Below are positions 33,521 to 44,465 of a stretch of 64,000 bases of DNA, piece by piece. The notes below the pieces were generated by a model that was given only the letters and a program-made list of their open reading frames with translations, searched no databases and had not been told where the DNA came from. A program made the position numbers and the translations under genes. Within the stretch, counting starts at the first letter, position 1; every line of letters begins with the position of its first letter. This stretch comes from Corylus avellana (taxonomy: Eukaryota > Streptophyta > Magnoliopsida > Fagales > Betulaceae). The DNA lies in NCBI RefSeq assembly GCF_901000735.1, contig NC_081545.1, positions 7,431,540-7,495,539 of the forward strand, given 5' to 3'.

Positions 33521-34297
33521 TCATCGACCTTCTTCTATGGAAGCTGTTAATTCATTTAAGCTTTCTGGTTTACTAGAAGAAAGGGATCTCCTTACAACAA
33601 AGGCTGGTTGTTTAGGAGTCGGGAGAGTTGCAGTTTCACTCCCAAGCATGAAAACAGCATTCGACATAGTGGGACGATCACTGGGGTCTTCTTGTACACA
33701 TAAGAGCCCAACATTAACACACCTCAAAAACTCATTTGTGTTGCAACTTTCACCTAATGTCTGGTCCATTAAATCCAATGCCTTGTCTTCTTTCCACAAT
33801 TTCCATGTCTGGGACAGTTTCAAAATCGAAATTGGCATGAAGCACAAAATGATGAAAGCATAACTATGTATTAAACAATTCAACACACTTACATAGCCTA
33901 GAAGACTGATCAAAGCTTGTTCTGAGTGGAAAAATCCTGTGTTCCTTTTCCCACTGATAACCTCAAGTACAACTACACCAAAGCTGAAGGCATCAGATTT
34001 GACCGAGAAAAACCCATCTAATGCATATTCAGGAGACATGTAGCCACTGCACGACAACAAATTTTCAATTAGTTAGTGGATTAGGGAATGCAGTTGATGG
34101 AAGTGAAAAATGTCATACAAAAGTCTAAACAATCAGCTTTGGAGATTAATTAACCATCTACATTGAAACTTACTATGTCCCAACTACCCTGGTCGTGCTT
34201 CCCTCGGTTTGTTTACCTCCAAATATCCTTGCCAAGCCGAAGTCAGAAATCTTGGGGTTCATCTCCTCATCCAACAGAACGTTGCTTGTTTTCAAAT
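33521..34297 (-). pseudogene. RLK D: lectin receptor kinase, C-terminal kinase part, cut by a gap
   Basis: Three exons are visible on the minus strand. 34297 down to about 34175 encodes [20 protein letters not shown] to TTRVVGT. 34046-33893 encodes [20 protein letters not shown] to LISLLGY. 33808-33521 encodes [20 protein letters not shown] and ends ASIEEGR then a stop. APE (here SPEY), the DxxSFG Asp and the subdomain XI Arg are present, so the visible part looks intact. The remainder is lost in or beyond the gap at 34298. What lies beyond is transposon debris, so a complete gene is doubtful. It is closest in sequence to H (62987-64000). Confidence 0.75.
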
Positions 34298-34397
34298 NNN
34301 NNNNNNNNNNNNNNNNNNNNNNNNNNNNNNNNNNNNNNNNNNNNNNNNNNNNNNNNNNNNNNNNNNNNNNNNNNNNNNNNNNNNNNNNNNNNNNNNN
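34298..34397. other. Assembly gap (100 N) inside RLK D
   Basis: Cuts the kinase just after the catalytic loop. The sequence beyond does not continue the gene. Confidence 0.99.
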
Positions 34398-34651
34398 AGG
34401 AAGTTAGAAGTTCTTTTACACACGTGTAATATTATCTACCTTTACATTCAAGTATAAACACTCCACTGTAAGCATTTATCAATACAAATCATATTCTTCA
34501 AACTTTAATTCATCAAATCCTCGGAGACACATGTGCTCCTTGAAACTATTGTTCGCCATTAAAGCTTCTTCAAGCTTCTTCAAGCTTTCTCTCTGTCTTC
34601 AAGCTTCTTCAAAGCTTTCTCTCTTTCTTCAAACTTCTTTCTCTTGATTCA

Positions 34652-34868
34652 ATGGTGACAATTACATCTGAATCTGCTGAGTCTTCGATGAATAGTACTC
34701 AATCTGATACTTCATCCAACCAGTTCTATCTTCATCATGGTGACAATCCAGGAACCTTAATTGTATCACATCCCCTCCATGGTGACAACTTCATCACTTG
34801 GCGGAGATCTATGATGATGGCGCTGGTGGCCAAGAACAAATTTGGATTCGTCGATGATATTGTTATTA
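34652..34868 (+). pseudogene. Copia gag N-terminal fragment
   Basis: It reads NPGTLIVSHPLHGDNFITWR and MMMALVAKNKFGFVD, the copia-like gag N-terminal domain. Ser/Thr-rich residues follow Met at 34652, and a leader of repeated cttcaagctt motifs (34563-34640) precedes it. The match ends around residue 72, after which the sequence becomes the LTR-like repeat. It represents a massively deleted element. Confidence 0.75.
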
Positions 34869-34946
34869 CAAGTAATGACTCTAAAGCTATTTCAAATCTC
34901 ACAACATTTCACAATATTGTTTTAGACAATACAAGACAAAATGAAA

Positions 34947-35343
34947 GATTTGTCACGATTCCAACTGATTGTAAATTATATTTGATTTTCTATTTTTAAG
35001 ATTTTATTTTATTTAATTAGGATTTTATTTGATTATGGCTTTATTTCATTTCCTTACTAGGTTGATATTTACTTTAATTATTTTATTTTCTTAATAGGAT
35101 TAGGTTTACTATGACTACTAGAATTATGTTTACTTTTTCTATAAGTATTTCTCTTATATATATATGTGTGTAAATTTGTTGATGTAAAACACAAAATCAA
35201 TTGAATTATTATTAAATTAGAAAACTTTTTTCAATACTTTGCGGAGTTTATTATACTTTTAGCTTGCAAGCTTGTTTTTTTTTTTTTGGTCAAAAGATGC
35301 AAATGTTTCTGATTATTATTACTTGGTCTTCCGTTATGTCAGG
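34947..35343 (+). repeat. LTR-like repeat copy 2 (family of 30984-31335)
   Basis: Same start (gaaagatttgtcacgattcc) and same blocks as 30984-31335, plus a (TA)n tract near 35155. It lies between a copia gag scrap and a copia RT scrap. Confidence 0.5.
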
Positions 35344-35585
35344 CTTCTTCATCAAATCTGGGAAGTTTAGAACCAGGTGGATATGGTGACTTCGCAGACT
35401 TTGCTTTAGCCATTTGAGTCTGATTAAGTAGGTTAGAAACATATTTGGATTGACGCCTTTGGTATGCTAAGGAAAAAGCTCAATGATGTCCTTAACCTAA
35501 AATTCCTGCTACATTTGATTAATCAATGTGCTGATGAATTCATGTAATTATTATGTCATCAACATAGATTATCATAAACAATTTG
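35344..35585 (-). pseudogene. Copia RT fragment
   Basis: The minus strand reads IYVDDIIIT near 35550. After a deletion, QSKYVSNLLNQTQMAKAKSA and SPYPPGSKLPRFDEEA follow, parts of copia RT palm and connection. The order is right but the middle is missing. Confidence 0.7.
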
Positions 35586-35935
35586 TTATTACTGGATTTG
35601 TTGATGAGCCGGTCGCGACTTCACTAAGACTCGGCCAGGACTGCGGTTGGACCCGATCCGTCACCATCCCTAACATGCTCTAAGTTTCCTATCCCTTCCT
35701 CGACCATTCCAAGCGGCATGATTCTGCTGCAAATCGGCTAGTCCAAGTCTCACGGGTAGAACGTAGCGAGGGAAACCATGAACTTCCAGGGAAAATTAGG
35801 CAATTTGGACCGAATTGATGACTATCCCCAATTTCGTAACCCTAGTTACGCACAAAAATGAAGAGCGTAACTCAGGTTTCCTTAACCGCATAGAGCATCG
35901 CCACGTCAGTGTTCCCATAGGTTTGTAATCCAGTC

Positions 35936-35948
35936 GACGACCTTGACC
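35936..35948 (+). promoter_or_regulatory. W-box-containing motif upstream of RLK E
   Basis: GACGACCTTGACC lies about 240 bp before the ATG of E. It contains the WRKY-binding core TTGACC. The same 13-mer lies about 270 bp upstream of F (41856-41868, minus). Function is inferred from position and conservation only. Confidence 0.4.
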
Positions 35949-36185
35949 TTGGCTTAACTGCCCAATAATTCACGCTGGTTTAATTGCCCATTTGCCACTA
36001 CTAAATGGGCAAATGCCCCCGCCCTCTATTTTGACAATTTTGTTGTGCAATGAAATACGACCAAGTCAACAGGCAGGGGTAGTTCTGGCCATTGAAAAAA
36101 ATCGTAAGTATACTTGCTTTGGTCATGGAGTCTTCGAGCTACTGCAGTACGCAACCTTTAGAGCTAGCGGTGGCAGCCAAACGAC

Positions 36186-37917
36186 ATGCTGACTACAGTC
36201 TTCTGCTTCTTCTTGTTATGTTTTCCTTTCATTTGCTCTGCAAGAGATAACATAACATGGAACAGTTCCATTACTGACTTCCAAAGAGAAACACTTGTTT
36301 CTGCTGGAGGAAGATTCGAGCTAGGATTCTTTACTCCAAATGGAAGCTTATATAGCAGAAGATACGTTGGGATATGGTACTACAGTTCCGATCCAAGAAC
36401 TGTTGTATGGGTTGCTAATCGTGAGAATCCGCTTGGCGATTCCAATGGAGTTTTTGCCATTGCAGAAGATGGCAACGCCAAGCTCTTAGATAGAAATAAC
36501 AACAGTTACTGGTCCACCCATCGAGGAAGAAATTTGTCATATATTAACAGAACCTTGAAGCTTCTGGATTCTGGGAACCTGGTTCTAATGGAAGAAGATC
36601 GAATTAGCCATACGGTGATCTGGCAAAGCTTTGATCACCCGACTGACACGTTTCTTCCCGGCATGAAGATGGATACAAACTTGGTGTTGACTTCATGGAG
36701 AAGTATTGACGACCCGGGACCGGGGCATTTCACCTTCCAGCAAGATCAAAACCAATATATAATCCGGAAAGAAGGGTCAATCCCATACTGGCAAAGCAAG
36801 GTGTCGGGTGATTTCATTGACTCCGATGACGAAATACTCGCTGCAATATTTTCAAAAGTTTTCACTTCTGAAAATCGGGATATGAGGCTGGTTATTGATC
36901 ACTCGGGGAAGATACAGTATTTTATCTCGGTAAACAACACGGCAGAGTTGTCACTTTTAGATAAGGATCTTAATAATCTCTGGGAGAATTTCGCCGGTGG
37001 CCGTGAACTCTCTGTCCGGGTGGCAGCTTCTGATATAGGTACTTGTCCATGTCTTTTCAATGTATTTGGTGACCTTCGAAATTTTTTCTGAACAATCTGT
37101 GTCTTTTCACTTGGGGTGGTGATATACGAAGAAATTAATAATAAAATAGAAAAATAAATAAATAGCGAAATGTTATGTTTATAGACCTTACCCAGGAAAT
37201 ATAATCTTAATCAAATATCTTAATTTAGGGTGATTTAATCTCATCAAATTCTTAACGTTAATAAACGTATCAGTTACTTTTTTTTTTTGACATGTCTACA
37301 AGAGAATGGGGATGAGGAATTCGAACTAGTGATGTCCACTTCATGAGAAGTGGTCCATAGCTGATTGAGTTATTCCTTGAAGACACGTATAAGTTAAGTT
37401 ATCCATAGCCGATTGAACTATCCTTTAAGGACACGTGTAAATTAAGTTAGTAAGCTATATAAGGCGATTAGAGTATCTTCAATAAGCTCTTTAAAAGTCT
37501 TGGTACTTTTGCATGACAATAGTTAAACTAGAAAAAGTGAAATTTTTAGTCAAATTTTAATTAAAGAATAGAGAGTTTTGATAATGCTTTAATGTTAGGA
37601 TTTAAGATTAGTCAATGAAGAGTTATAATTTGTAAACTATTTGCTTGACTGAGATGCTAGATTTTCTATTCTCTGTTCATGTTCTGTGACGTGGGAAAAT
37701 CCTTCCTGTGCTCTGTCATGATGTCTGCCAGACACATGCCAATTAATGTTAACATCAAAGACATTATACACTTGCAGGTTCAAAAAAAAGAACTTGCGAG
37801 CCGTGTGGTATTGACACCATTCCCTATCCACTAAGCACCCAACAATACTGTGGTGATCCCCTGTACCACAGATTTTACTGCAACAAGGACCTTGGCAGCC
37901 TAAGCTTTATGACACCC
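36186..37917 (+). CDS. RLK E: lectin receptor kinase ectodomain, in-frame deletion of EGF/PAN, cut by a gap
   Basis: Exon 1 (36186-37038) encodes a signal peptide MLTTVFCFFLLCFPFICSA. The B-lectin follows ([42 protein letters not shown]), then the SLG start ([20 protein letters not shown]). It then jumps from the SLG core (FISVNNTAE) to the last codons of PAN (LNNLWENFAGGRELSVRVA). Exon 1 is 378 nt (126 codons) shorter than in F, so the loss of the cysteine-rich and PAN regions keeps the frame. After an ATAG|GTACTT donor, exon 2 starts at 37778 with TCEPCGIDTIPYPLS of the GUB_WAK domain. It stops at the gap. No transmembrane or kinase exon is seen on the plus strand. It may be a secreted or truncated receptor, or a pseudogene. 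Confidence 0.75.
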
Positions 37918-38017
37918 NNNNNNNNNNNNNNNNNNNNNNNNNNNNNNNNNNNNNNNNNNNNNNNNNNNNNNNNNNNNNNNNNNNNNNNNNNNNNNNNNNN
38001 NNNNNNNNNNNNNNNNN
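37918..38017. other. Assembly gap (100 N) at the E/F inverted junction
   Basis: Plus-strand gene E enters from the left and minus-strand kinase exons of F leave to the right. Both genes lose their 3' parts here. Confidence 0.99.
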
Positions 38018-41000
38018 AAACCAAAGTCAGAAATCTTGGGGTTCATCTCTTCATCCAGCAGAATGTTGCTTGTTTTCAAATCTCTATGAATGATTCTCAA
38101 TCTAGAATCTTGATGAAGGTAAAGTAGCCCTCGAGCGGTTTCTAAAATGATTTTAAGGCGTATCTCCCAGTTCAATAACACACATAGTGTTCGATCTTAC
38201 ATACCATTTTACATTTCAGAGAAAAAAAGAAAAAAGAAGAAGAAGTTATTGACCATCTGCAGCTATTTTAAATTGGAAGTGCTCATATACTTATGTAGTT
38301 AAAAAATTAAAAGATTCAAGTTCGGAAGCTAACCAAATAAGAAGGAGTCTAAGCTTTTGTTGGGCATATATTCATAGAGTAACATCTTTTCATCTCTATC
38401 AATGCAGTATCCCAAAAGTCTAACAAGATTCCTATGCTGAAGTTTGGCAATCAACAAAACCTCATTCTTAAATTCTTCTAAGCCTTGTCGTGAACCCCTT
38501 GACAGCCTCTTTATAGCAATCAGTTGTCCTCCTGGAAACTTACCCTGAGATATCCATAACCATTATTCCTATTTAGCCATAAAATTCTTTAGGGAGTTTC
38601 TTGATTATGAGGAAAGAGTTTTTTACCTTGTAAACAGGCCCAAACCCTCCTTGTCCAAGCTTATTTGCCTCGGAGAAGTTGTCGGTAGCAGCTAGTATGC
38701 TTGCCAAATCAAAAAATGGTACATCTATGCCTTTTTTATCTTCTTCTCTGAACTCAACTGAGTCTATAAAATCTTTGATATGTCTCTCAGTGTCGTACAA
38801 CTGCAATGCGATCCTTCCCTGATTACTTCCCCTGTTATCTGATTTCAAAAGACAATTTAAAATCAGCCACTTGCAATCTAATGGAAGAAAGCTAAAATAC
38901 GAATTGATGTCTGCTAGTTACCTTGTCTATTGGCCATTCGTCTTCTTTTCAGAAAGAATACGGAACAAATTATGCATAAGATGACAATTATAGTTGCAAT
39001 AGTCCCCAGGAAAATAAGATATGATGGCTTATTCTTCTTCTTCTTCTCTGAAGTCCCTTCATCAGGCCCAGGGGAAACAGAGACTGCAGTGAAACAGAAC
39101 AATACGCAAGGTAGAAATTCATTTCATACGCACACAAAAACACAGTAGATGACAGAGGGAGATGCTATGGCCAAGAAGGGTCATTTTTATTGTGAGCTCT
39201 GTAATTCAAGGTGGTACACCAAAACATGGACAACAACAAATACCTTTTTCTAGTTCTACAACGATCGCTGTTTGAAATCATTGGCAAATGTTAAGTGGGT
39301 GGCAATCCGTAAATTTGTCCCATGGATCAGAAGCCACCCAAAATTGGGTGGGAAGAAGGTGAAGTTTCAAGCGTATTGTATCTGAAATTATCATAATCAC
39401 TGTACAATACTACATCACATGTTATTGTCTAATTCCTTTTTATTCAAAAGCATTAATCATCTCGTGTCAGGCAGACATCATGACAGAGCGGCAAGGATTT
39501 TCCCACAGAACATCTGTTGTCTTTAAAGTATCTCAGTCAAGCAAATAGTTTAAAAATTAGGGGTAATTACCTTTCCCCTTATCAACTAGAATGCATTGTC
39601 ACTTTATCCCATGTATTAATAACTCTACTATCCGACACCATCAAATTACCATTTTAGGCCCAAAACTCTCCTTCCGTTAGGCAAAGGCGTTAATGTTAAA
39701 GTAATGGTTAAGTGATTAAATTTATTTCTTTCTATCAGCTTAAACTTTTGGAATAACTGGTAATTAATATGGTATTAGAGAAAAAGGAAACGTGGTGGGC
39801 CCATAACTCACGGGACAAGTGGTAGTTTAACATGGTATCAGAGTCAAAGGTCCTGGGATCGAACCTTGACCCCTTCATTTGACCCCCAATTTCAATTAAA
39901 TATTCCACGTATTAGCCCTCACCTATAAAAAAAGAGCTTAAGCTTTTGGGATAACTGGCAATTAACAGTTAACCCAAACAGTCAAAGTGACAATGCGGTA
40001 TAGTTCATGGGGGCAAAGTAACCGATTGACTGTCTGAGTTAACGCATTTGACTGACGGAATGGGGGTTTTTGACACAAAATAATAGTTTGATGGGGTTGG
40101 ATAGTAAGGTTGTCAGTTCATGGGGACAAAGTGACAATGCGTTGTAATTGATGGGGAAAAAAGTAATTATCCCTAAAAATTATAACTCTTCATTAACTAA
40201 TTTTAAATCATAACGCTACATCACCTTATATAAGTCTACTAACTTAACTTATACATTAATCATCTTGTGTCAATATGCTATCACCACCTCATTGGAGATT
40301 GTTCAGAAAATACTTCAAAAAGGTTACCAAATACATTGAAAAGACATGGAGTGTTACCTATACCAGAAGCTGCCACCCGGAGAAAGAGGTCACGGCCACC
40401 TGTGTAATTCTCCGAGAGATTATCAAGATCCCCCCAAATGCGGCATTTACCTTGTTTATCAGATCTCTGTAGTACGTTTTCATCGTATGAATAAGCTTGA
40501 CAGCTGCAGTCGCGAAGGCAGTCATTTGCACAATCTGTTTCATTACGAACGTGAAATAAATCCTTCGCCTTTCCCACTTTCATCATCTTCAGGCTCAGGA
40601 ACCTGTCTCTTCTACCATTCTCACCACATATGGGTGAAATTGAAACCCTTTTGCACCCATCAGAAAAATCCCCTGAATTCCATTTGTTTGAAGATTTTGG
40701 CTCAAACCCAGGAAGACACTTGCACAGCTTCCTAGTCCTACTATTGCAGCTACCAAAATTTCCACAAGCATTGTACACACTGCATCTGTGTCTTGGCTCG
40801 AACCAAGACAAAATCCACGACTCTGTCTTGACGTTTACCCGGATAAAGTACTGTATCTTCCCCAAGTGATCCATAACCAGCCTCATATCCCGATATTCAT
40901 AAGTGAAAACTTCTGAAAATATCGCAGCGAGTATGTCATGCGTATTGGAGTCGATGAAATCACCCGAGACCGTGCTTGCCCAGTACAAGATTGACCCTTC

Positions 41001-41588
41001 TCTCCGGATTATATATTGGTTTGGTTCATCTTGATCTTGCTGGAACGTGAAATGCCCCAGTCCCGGATCGTCACTACTTTTCCACGAAGTCAACACCATG
41101 TTTGTATCCATCTTCATTCCGGGAAGAAATGTGTCAGTTGGATCATCAAAGCTTTGCCAGATCACTGTATTGTTACTTGGACCTTCTTCCGTTAGAACCA
41201 GGTTCCCAGAATCCTGGAGCTTCAATATCCTGTGGGTATATGACGAATTTCTTAATCGTCCGGTCGACCAGTAACTCTTGTTATTTCTATCTAAGACCTT
41301 GGCGTTGCCATCTCCTGCAATTGCAAAAACTCCATTGAAATTGCCGAGTGGCTTGTCGCGATTAGCAACCCATACAAAAGTTGTTGAATTCAAGTACCAT
41401 ATCCCAACGTATCTTCTCATATATAAGCTTCCATTTGGAGTAAAGAATCCGAGCACGAATCTTCCTCCAGCAGAAACAAGTGTTTCTCCTTGGAAGTCAC
41501 TAATGGAGCTGTTCCATGTTATAGTATCTCTTGCAGAGCAGAGAAAAGGAAAACAGAACAAGAACAAGCAGAGGATTTTAATCAGCAT
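38018..41588 (-). CDS. RLK F: G-type lectin S-receptor-like Ser/Thr kinase lacking the GUB_WAK exon, 3' end in a gap
   Basis: The most complete copy. Exons on the minus strand: 41588-40358, 39083-38922, 38838-38627, 38544-38334 and 38195-38018. Exon 1 encodes a signal peptide from [20 protein letters not shown]-lectin, SLG ([16 protein letters not shown]), an EGF-like cysteine region ([22 protein letters not shown]) and PAN ([19 protein letters not shown]). The start at 41588 rather than 41648 is chosen because it aligns with E and opens directly on the signal peptide. Exon 2 has the membrane span ([18 protein letters not shown]) and KKRRR-type stop transfer. The kinase shows [25 protein letters not shown] and ISDFG. 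Everything after DFG is in the gap. The phase-1 exon for GUB_WAK is absent, but splicing remains in frame. A MITE and a SINE lie in intron 1. Confidence 0.85.
39559..40174. mobile_element. Foldback MULE-like MITE in intron 1 of RLK F
   Basis: Termini are inverted: AGGGGTAATTACC at 39559 and AGTAATTATCCCT ending at 40174. The inverted similarity extends about 120 bp (GCATTGTCACTTT near both ends). It is flanked by AAAAATT (39552-39558 and 40175-40181). The matching intron of E (around 37620-37640) reads straight through this point without an insertion, so it entered F after the E/F duplication. No coding capacity. Confidence 0.82.
39738..39970 (+). mobile_element. SINE-like sequence derived from initiator tRNA-Met, nested in the MITE
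   Basis: 39785-39820 reads GGAAACGTGGTGGGCCCATA, then ACTCACGGG, matching the anticodon-arm region of initiator tRNA-Met (CAT anticodon included). atggtatcagagtc follows at 39832 and gggatcgaacc at 39855, resembling the tRNA 5' end and box B. Near-repeats cagcttaaacttttggaataactgg (39738) and gagcttaagcttttgggataactgg (39933) bracket it. It is not a foldable intact tRNA gene. Confidence 0.5.
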
Positions 41589-41855
41589 GTCGTTTACAGT
41601 AACCATCATTTGGTTGCCACTACAATAGCTCGAAGACTTCATGACCACAGCAAGTACGTACGAGTTCTTTCAATGGCCAACTACCCTGACAGTTGACCTG
41701 GTCGTATTTCAATGTGCATGGCCATTGTTAGCACAAAAACAACAGAGGGCGAGCACATTTAGCAATGGCAAATGGCCAATAATGTGAATTATTGAAATGT
41801 AAGGGGCAGTTGAGCCACACAAAATATATTCATTGATTCTTTATTATAAAGCCAA

Positions 41856-41868
41856 GGTCAAGGTCGTC
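41856..41868 (-). promoter_or_regulatory. W-box-containing motif upstream of RLK F
   Basis: Reverse complement of GACGACCTTGACC, about 270 bp before the F start and embedded in sequence homologous to the E promoter. The core TTGACC binds WRKY factors. Confidence 0.4.
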
Positions 41869-41899
41869 GAAGCAAAGACAAAATAGAATGAGTGGCTCA

Positions 41900-42608
41900 A
41901 AACTAAAAATACATAAATGAAGTGGAACATAATCACACACGTTTAGAATACGTCAAAATTGCATCTAGACTATTTTTAGAGTAAAAAAATTAAAAAAATA
42001 CTTTTAGAGTTCTAACTACATAAACCAGCTTTTTGTTTGGTACACTTTTTTGAATATTAAAATTATTTTTTAAGCATTTTAACACAATTTTAAATAAGTT
42101 CTTATTCAGTGTGGATCATGATATCCATTGCCCATAACACAAACCCTTCTAGGGTAACAAAACACATAGCAGGATAAATTGAATAAATAAGTAGAGAAAA
42201 ATGAGATTCATAGAGGAAACTTACACATTTTGACAAATAAAAGTTTGAAGATAATTTTTTTGCTTCCCTTTTATTTACCAAACATGGATTTAAATACTAC
42301 AATAGACTTTACTCACGTGGATAACTGTCATAGAAAGAGAGTCCTACCAATTCTCTTAATGAAAGTACTTTATTGGAATAAATTGCTACTCTATCTCCCA
42401 CTTGGAGAGTCTTTTTATTCTAATACTAGTACTATATATTACTATCCTAAAAAGGTTTAATAACCCTCAAAATTTATGATTACATCATGAGAAATGCTAT
42501 TTCATATACCTTTATTCCTCTTCCATCCTTCTCCGTTAACGTGACATTAATCCACCATTGGATTTTTTATTCTACTACTATGGTACTGTCCTAATAGTTG
42601 ATAAGGGA
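41900..42608. other. No gene recognised
   Basis: AT-rich intergenic sequence upstream of F. I see no coding frame with family similarity. Confidence 0.6.
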
Positions 42609-43536
42609 CTGCTACTCTCCTGCATTCACTCAAAGCTAACTTTGCTATCAAAGACTTAGGTCCATTTCATTTCTTCCTCGGCATGAAATCTATTACCACA
42701 ACAGATGATGTCCTTCTCTCACAACAACGCTACATTCTTGATCTCATCCACAAGAGTAACATGTCATAAGTTAAACTTGTCAAGACTCCTATGTCCACCA
42801 CACACGCTCTTTCCCTCTTCTCCAGCGATCAACTCTCTAATCCCACTTCCTATTGCATCCTTGTCGGTGTCCGGCAATATCTATCACTTACTCAAACCGA
42901 CATCTCTTTTGTCATCAACAAAGTTTCACAATTCATACATCGACCCGCCTCTCTCCATCTACAGCCTGTGTAGCGTATCTTGTGGTACCTCAAATCTACT
43001 ATAACTTATGGCTTGCACCTCGCGAGTCTCCATCCCACACCCTACAAGCCTTCTCCAATGCTAACTATTCTAGTTGTCCAGATGACAGAAAATCCACACA
43101 TGCGTTCTGCGTATTTCTTGGCCCCAATCTCATCTTCTGGTCCTCTCTCAAACAATGGACAATCGCCCACTCCAGCGCTGAATTTGAATATCGCACTCTT
43201 GCCACCACTGTCGCCAAACTCATATGGCTTCAATCCATGCTTTGCGATCTTGGAATATTTCTCCCTCCACTGCCTACTCTATGGTCTGACAACATTGGTG
43301 CCACATACCTTATTGCAAATCCCACCTTCCATACTTGTATCAAGCAGATCGAAATCGATTTTCATTTTGTTCGTTACAAAGTTGCCTCCAAAATACTTTT
43401 TGTTAGCTTCTTCTCCAACAAAGATAACCAGGTCGACATCTTCTCCAAACCAACCTCTCCTTTCTTTGTCATGCGTGCCAAGCTCCACGTCATGTGCCTC
43501 ATGTCTCGCTTGCAAGGGCGTAATGAACAAGAGTAA
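42609..43536 (+). pseudogene. Degenerate copia RT/RNase H fragment
   Basis: It reads ANFAIKDLGPFHFFLGMKSI and LLSQQRYILDLIHKSNMS then a stop. It continues with YLSLTQTDISFVINKVSQF. In another frame it reads FSNANYSSCPDDRKSTHAFC, WSSLKQWTIAHSSAEFEYR and IEIDFHFVRYKVASK. This is the same RT-to-RNase H order as 28567-29479, with stops and at least two frameshifts. No LTR is seen. It is a solitary truncated remnant related to the split copia element. Confidence 0.8.
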
Positions 43537-43559
43537 TTCTATAAGTCCTTCTTGTGTCA

Positions 43560-43990
43560 TTCTAAAAATGAAGTGGCTTTTAAAATTACTATTTGATCAA
43601 AATTCAATAATGATCAATCACAAGACCAATGATGATTTGAAGAGGCACGTCATTATTGGAGGAACACAAGAGGGTCTTGTAGCATTACTCAATAAACAAA
43701 CACACACTGAACAAGGAAATACTTCCCACATGAAAGCTCAAGCAATGGTCAATTCCTCAACAACGCAAATTCAATTTAATCAACATCAATGGCTAGCATT
43801 TGATAAGGAAATCAAAATTAATTATGTATTTTATTTCCCTTGTAAACCATCAAGCATCTTGTATAAATTGAGTATAGATGAATAAAATCAGTGCGAAACC
43901 AAAATACCTTGTAAAACCAATCCTTTAATTTTCCACGTTCAATATTTCATTAATACAAGAATTTCTAGTATTATATATTTGAGGAAAGTC
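43560..43990. other. No gene; a MITE-like fragment
   Basis: The stretch gaagtggcttttaaaattac to aattcaataatgatcaatc (43571-43622) resembles the core of the MITEs at 56409 and 56878. Otherwise unremarkable AT-rich sequence. Confidence 0.4.
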
Positions 43991-43997
43991 CACACAC

Positions 43998-44045
<48 letters not shown>
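43991..44045. repeat. Compound (CA/GT)n-(TA)n microsatellite
   Basis: cacacacgtgtgtgtg followed by more than 17 TA units. Confidence 0.95.
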
Positions 44046-44046
<1 letters not shown>

Positions 44047-44465
44047 CTCCTCAAACTATCATTCAATTGACAATGTCCTCCTCACCCATTTTTTAAACTA
44101 TTAAAAACTGTCAATGTTCTCCATAATAACGAAAAGAGAAATGATAGAGCCACAACTTTTTTACACAACTTTGCTCAACTTTTCTCTTATGTGATTATTT
44201 TTTTATTTGGTATTTTTTTTAAAAAATAGATGATATTTTTCTTAAAAAAAAAAAAAAATGGTAATTAGTTGTGTCCACTTGGTGAGGGAGTATGTGGCTG
44301 GCGGTATAGGCAATGGTCAAGGTCGTCTTTCAACTTTAATACCTGTCCTCATCATCATCTCCTTCCAAGAAGGAACATATATATTATTATGATTCCGTGG
44401 CTTAATTTCCAAAATCCCCGTGAAGATCGACAACTGCTCTCAGTTTTTCCACCCCCACAAAGGTA
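44041..44465 (+). repeat. Duplicated intergenic segment, copy 1
   Basis: Nearly the same sequence recurs at about 60200-60630 in the same orientation, from cctcaaactatcattcaattgac to gatcgacaactgctctcagttttt. It includes a GGTCAAGGTCGTC motif (44315-44327). The second copy has an extra (TA)n insertion. No frame is conserved convincingly. Confidence 0.8.

Noticed and set aside
34163..34457. Plus-strand frames across the RLK D gap
   Set aside because: Antisense shadows of the kinase exon extended through N.
36186..37091. Reading E exon 1 through to a stop at 37091 as a complete single-exon protein
   Set aside because: A consensus donor (ATAG|GTACTT) aligned with F and a downstream acceptor plus GUB_WAK exon show the last 18 codons are intron.
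39781..39860. Possible tRNA-Met gene
   Set aside because: Only the anticodon arm and scattered ends are recognisable, in the wrong order; it cannot fold as a cloverleaf, so I call it SINE-like.
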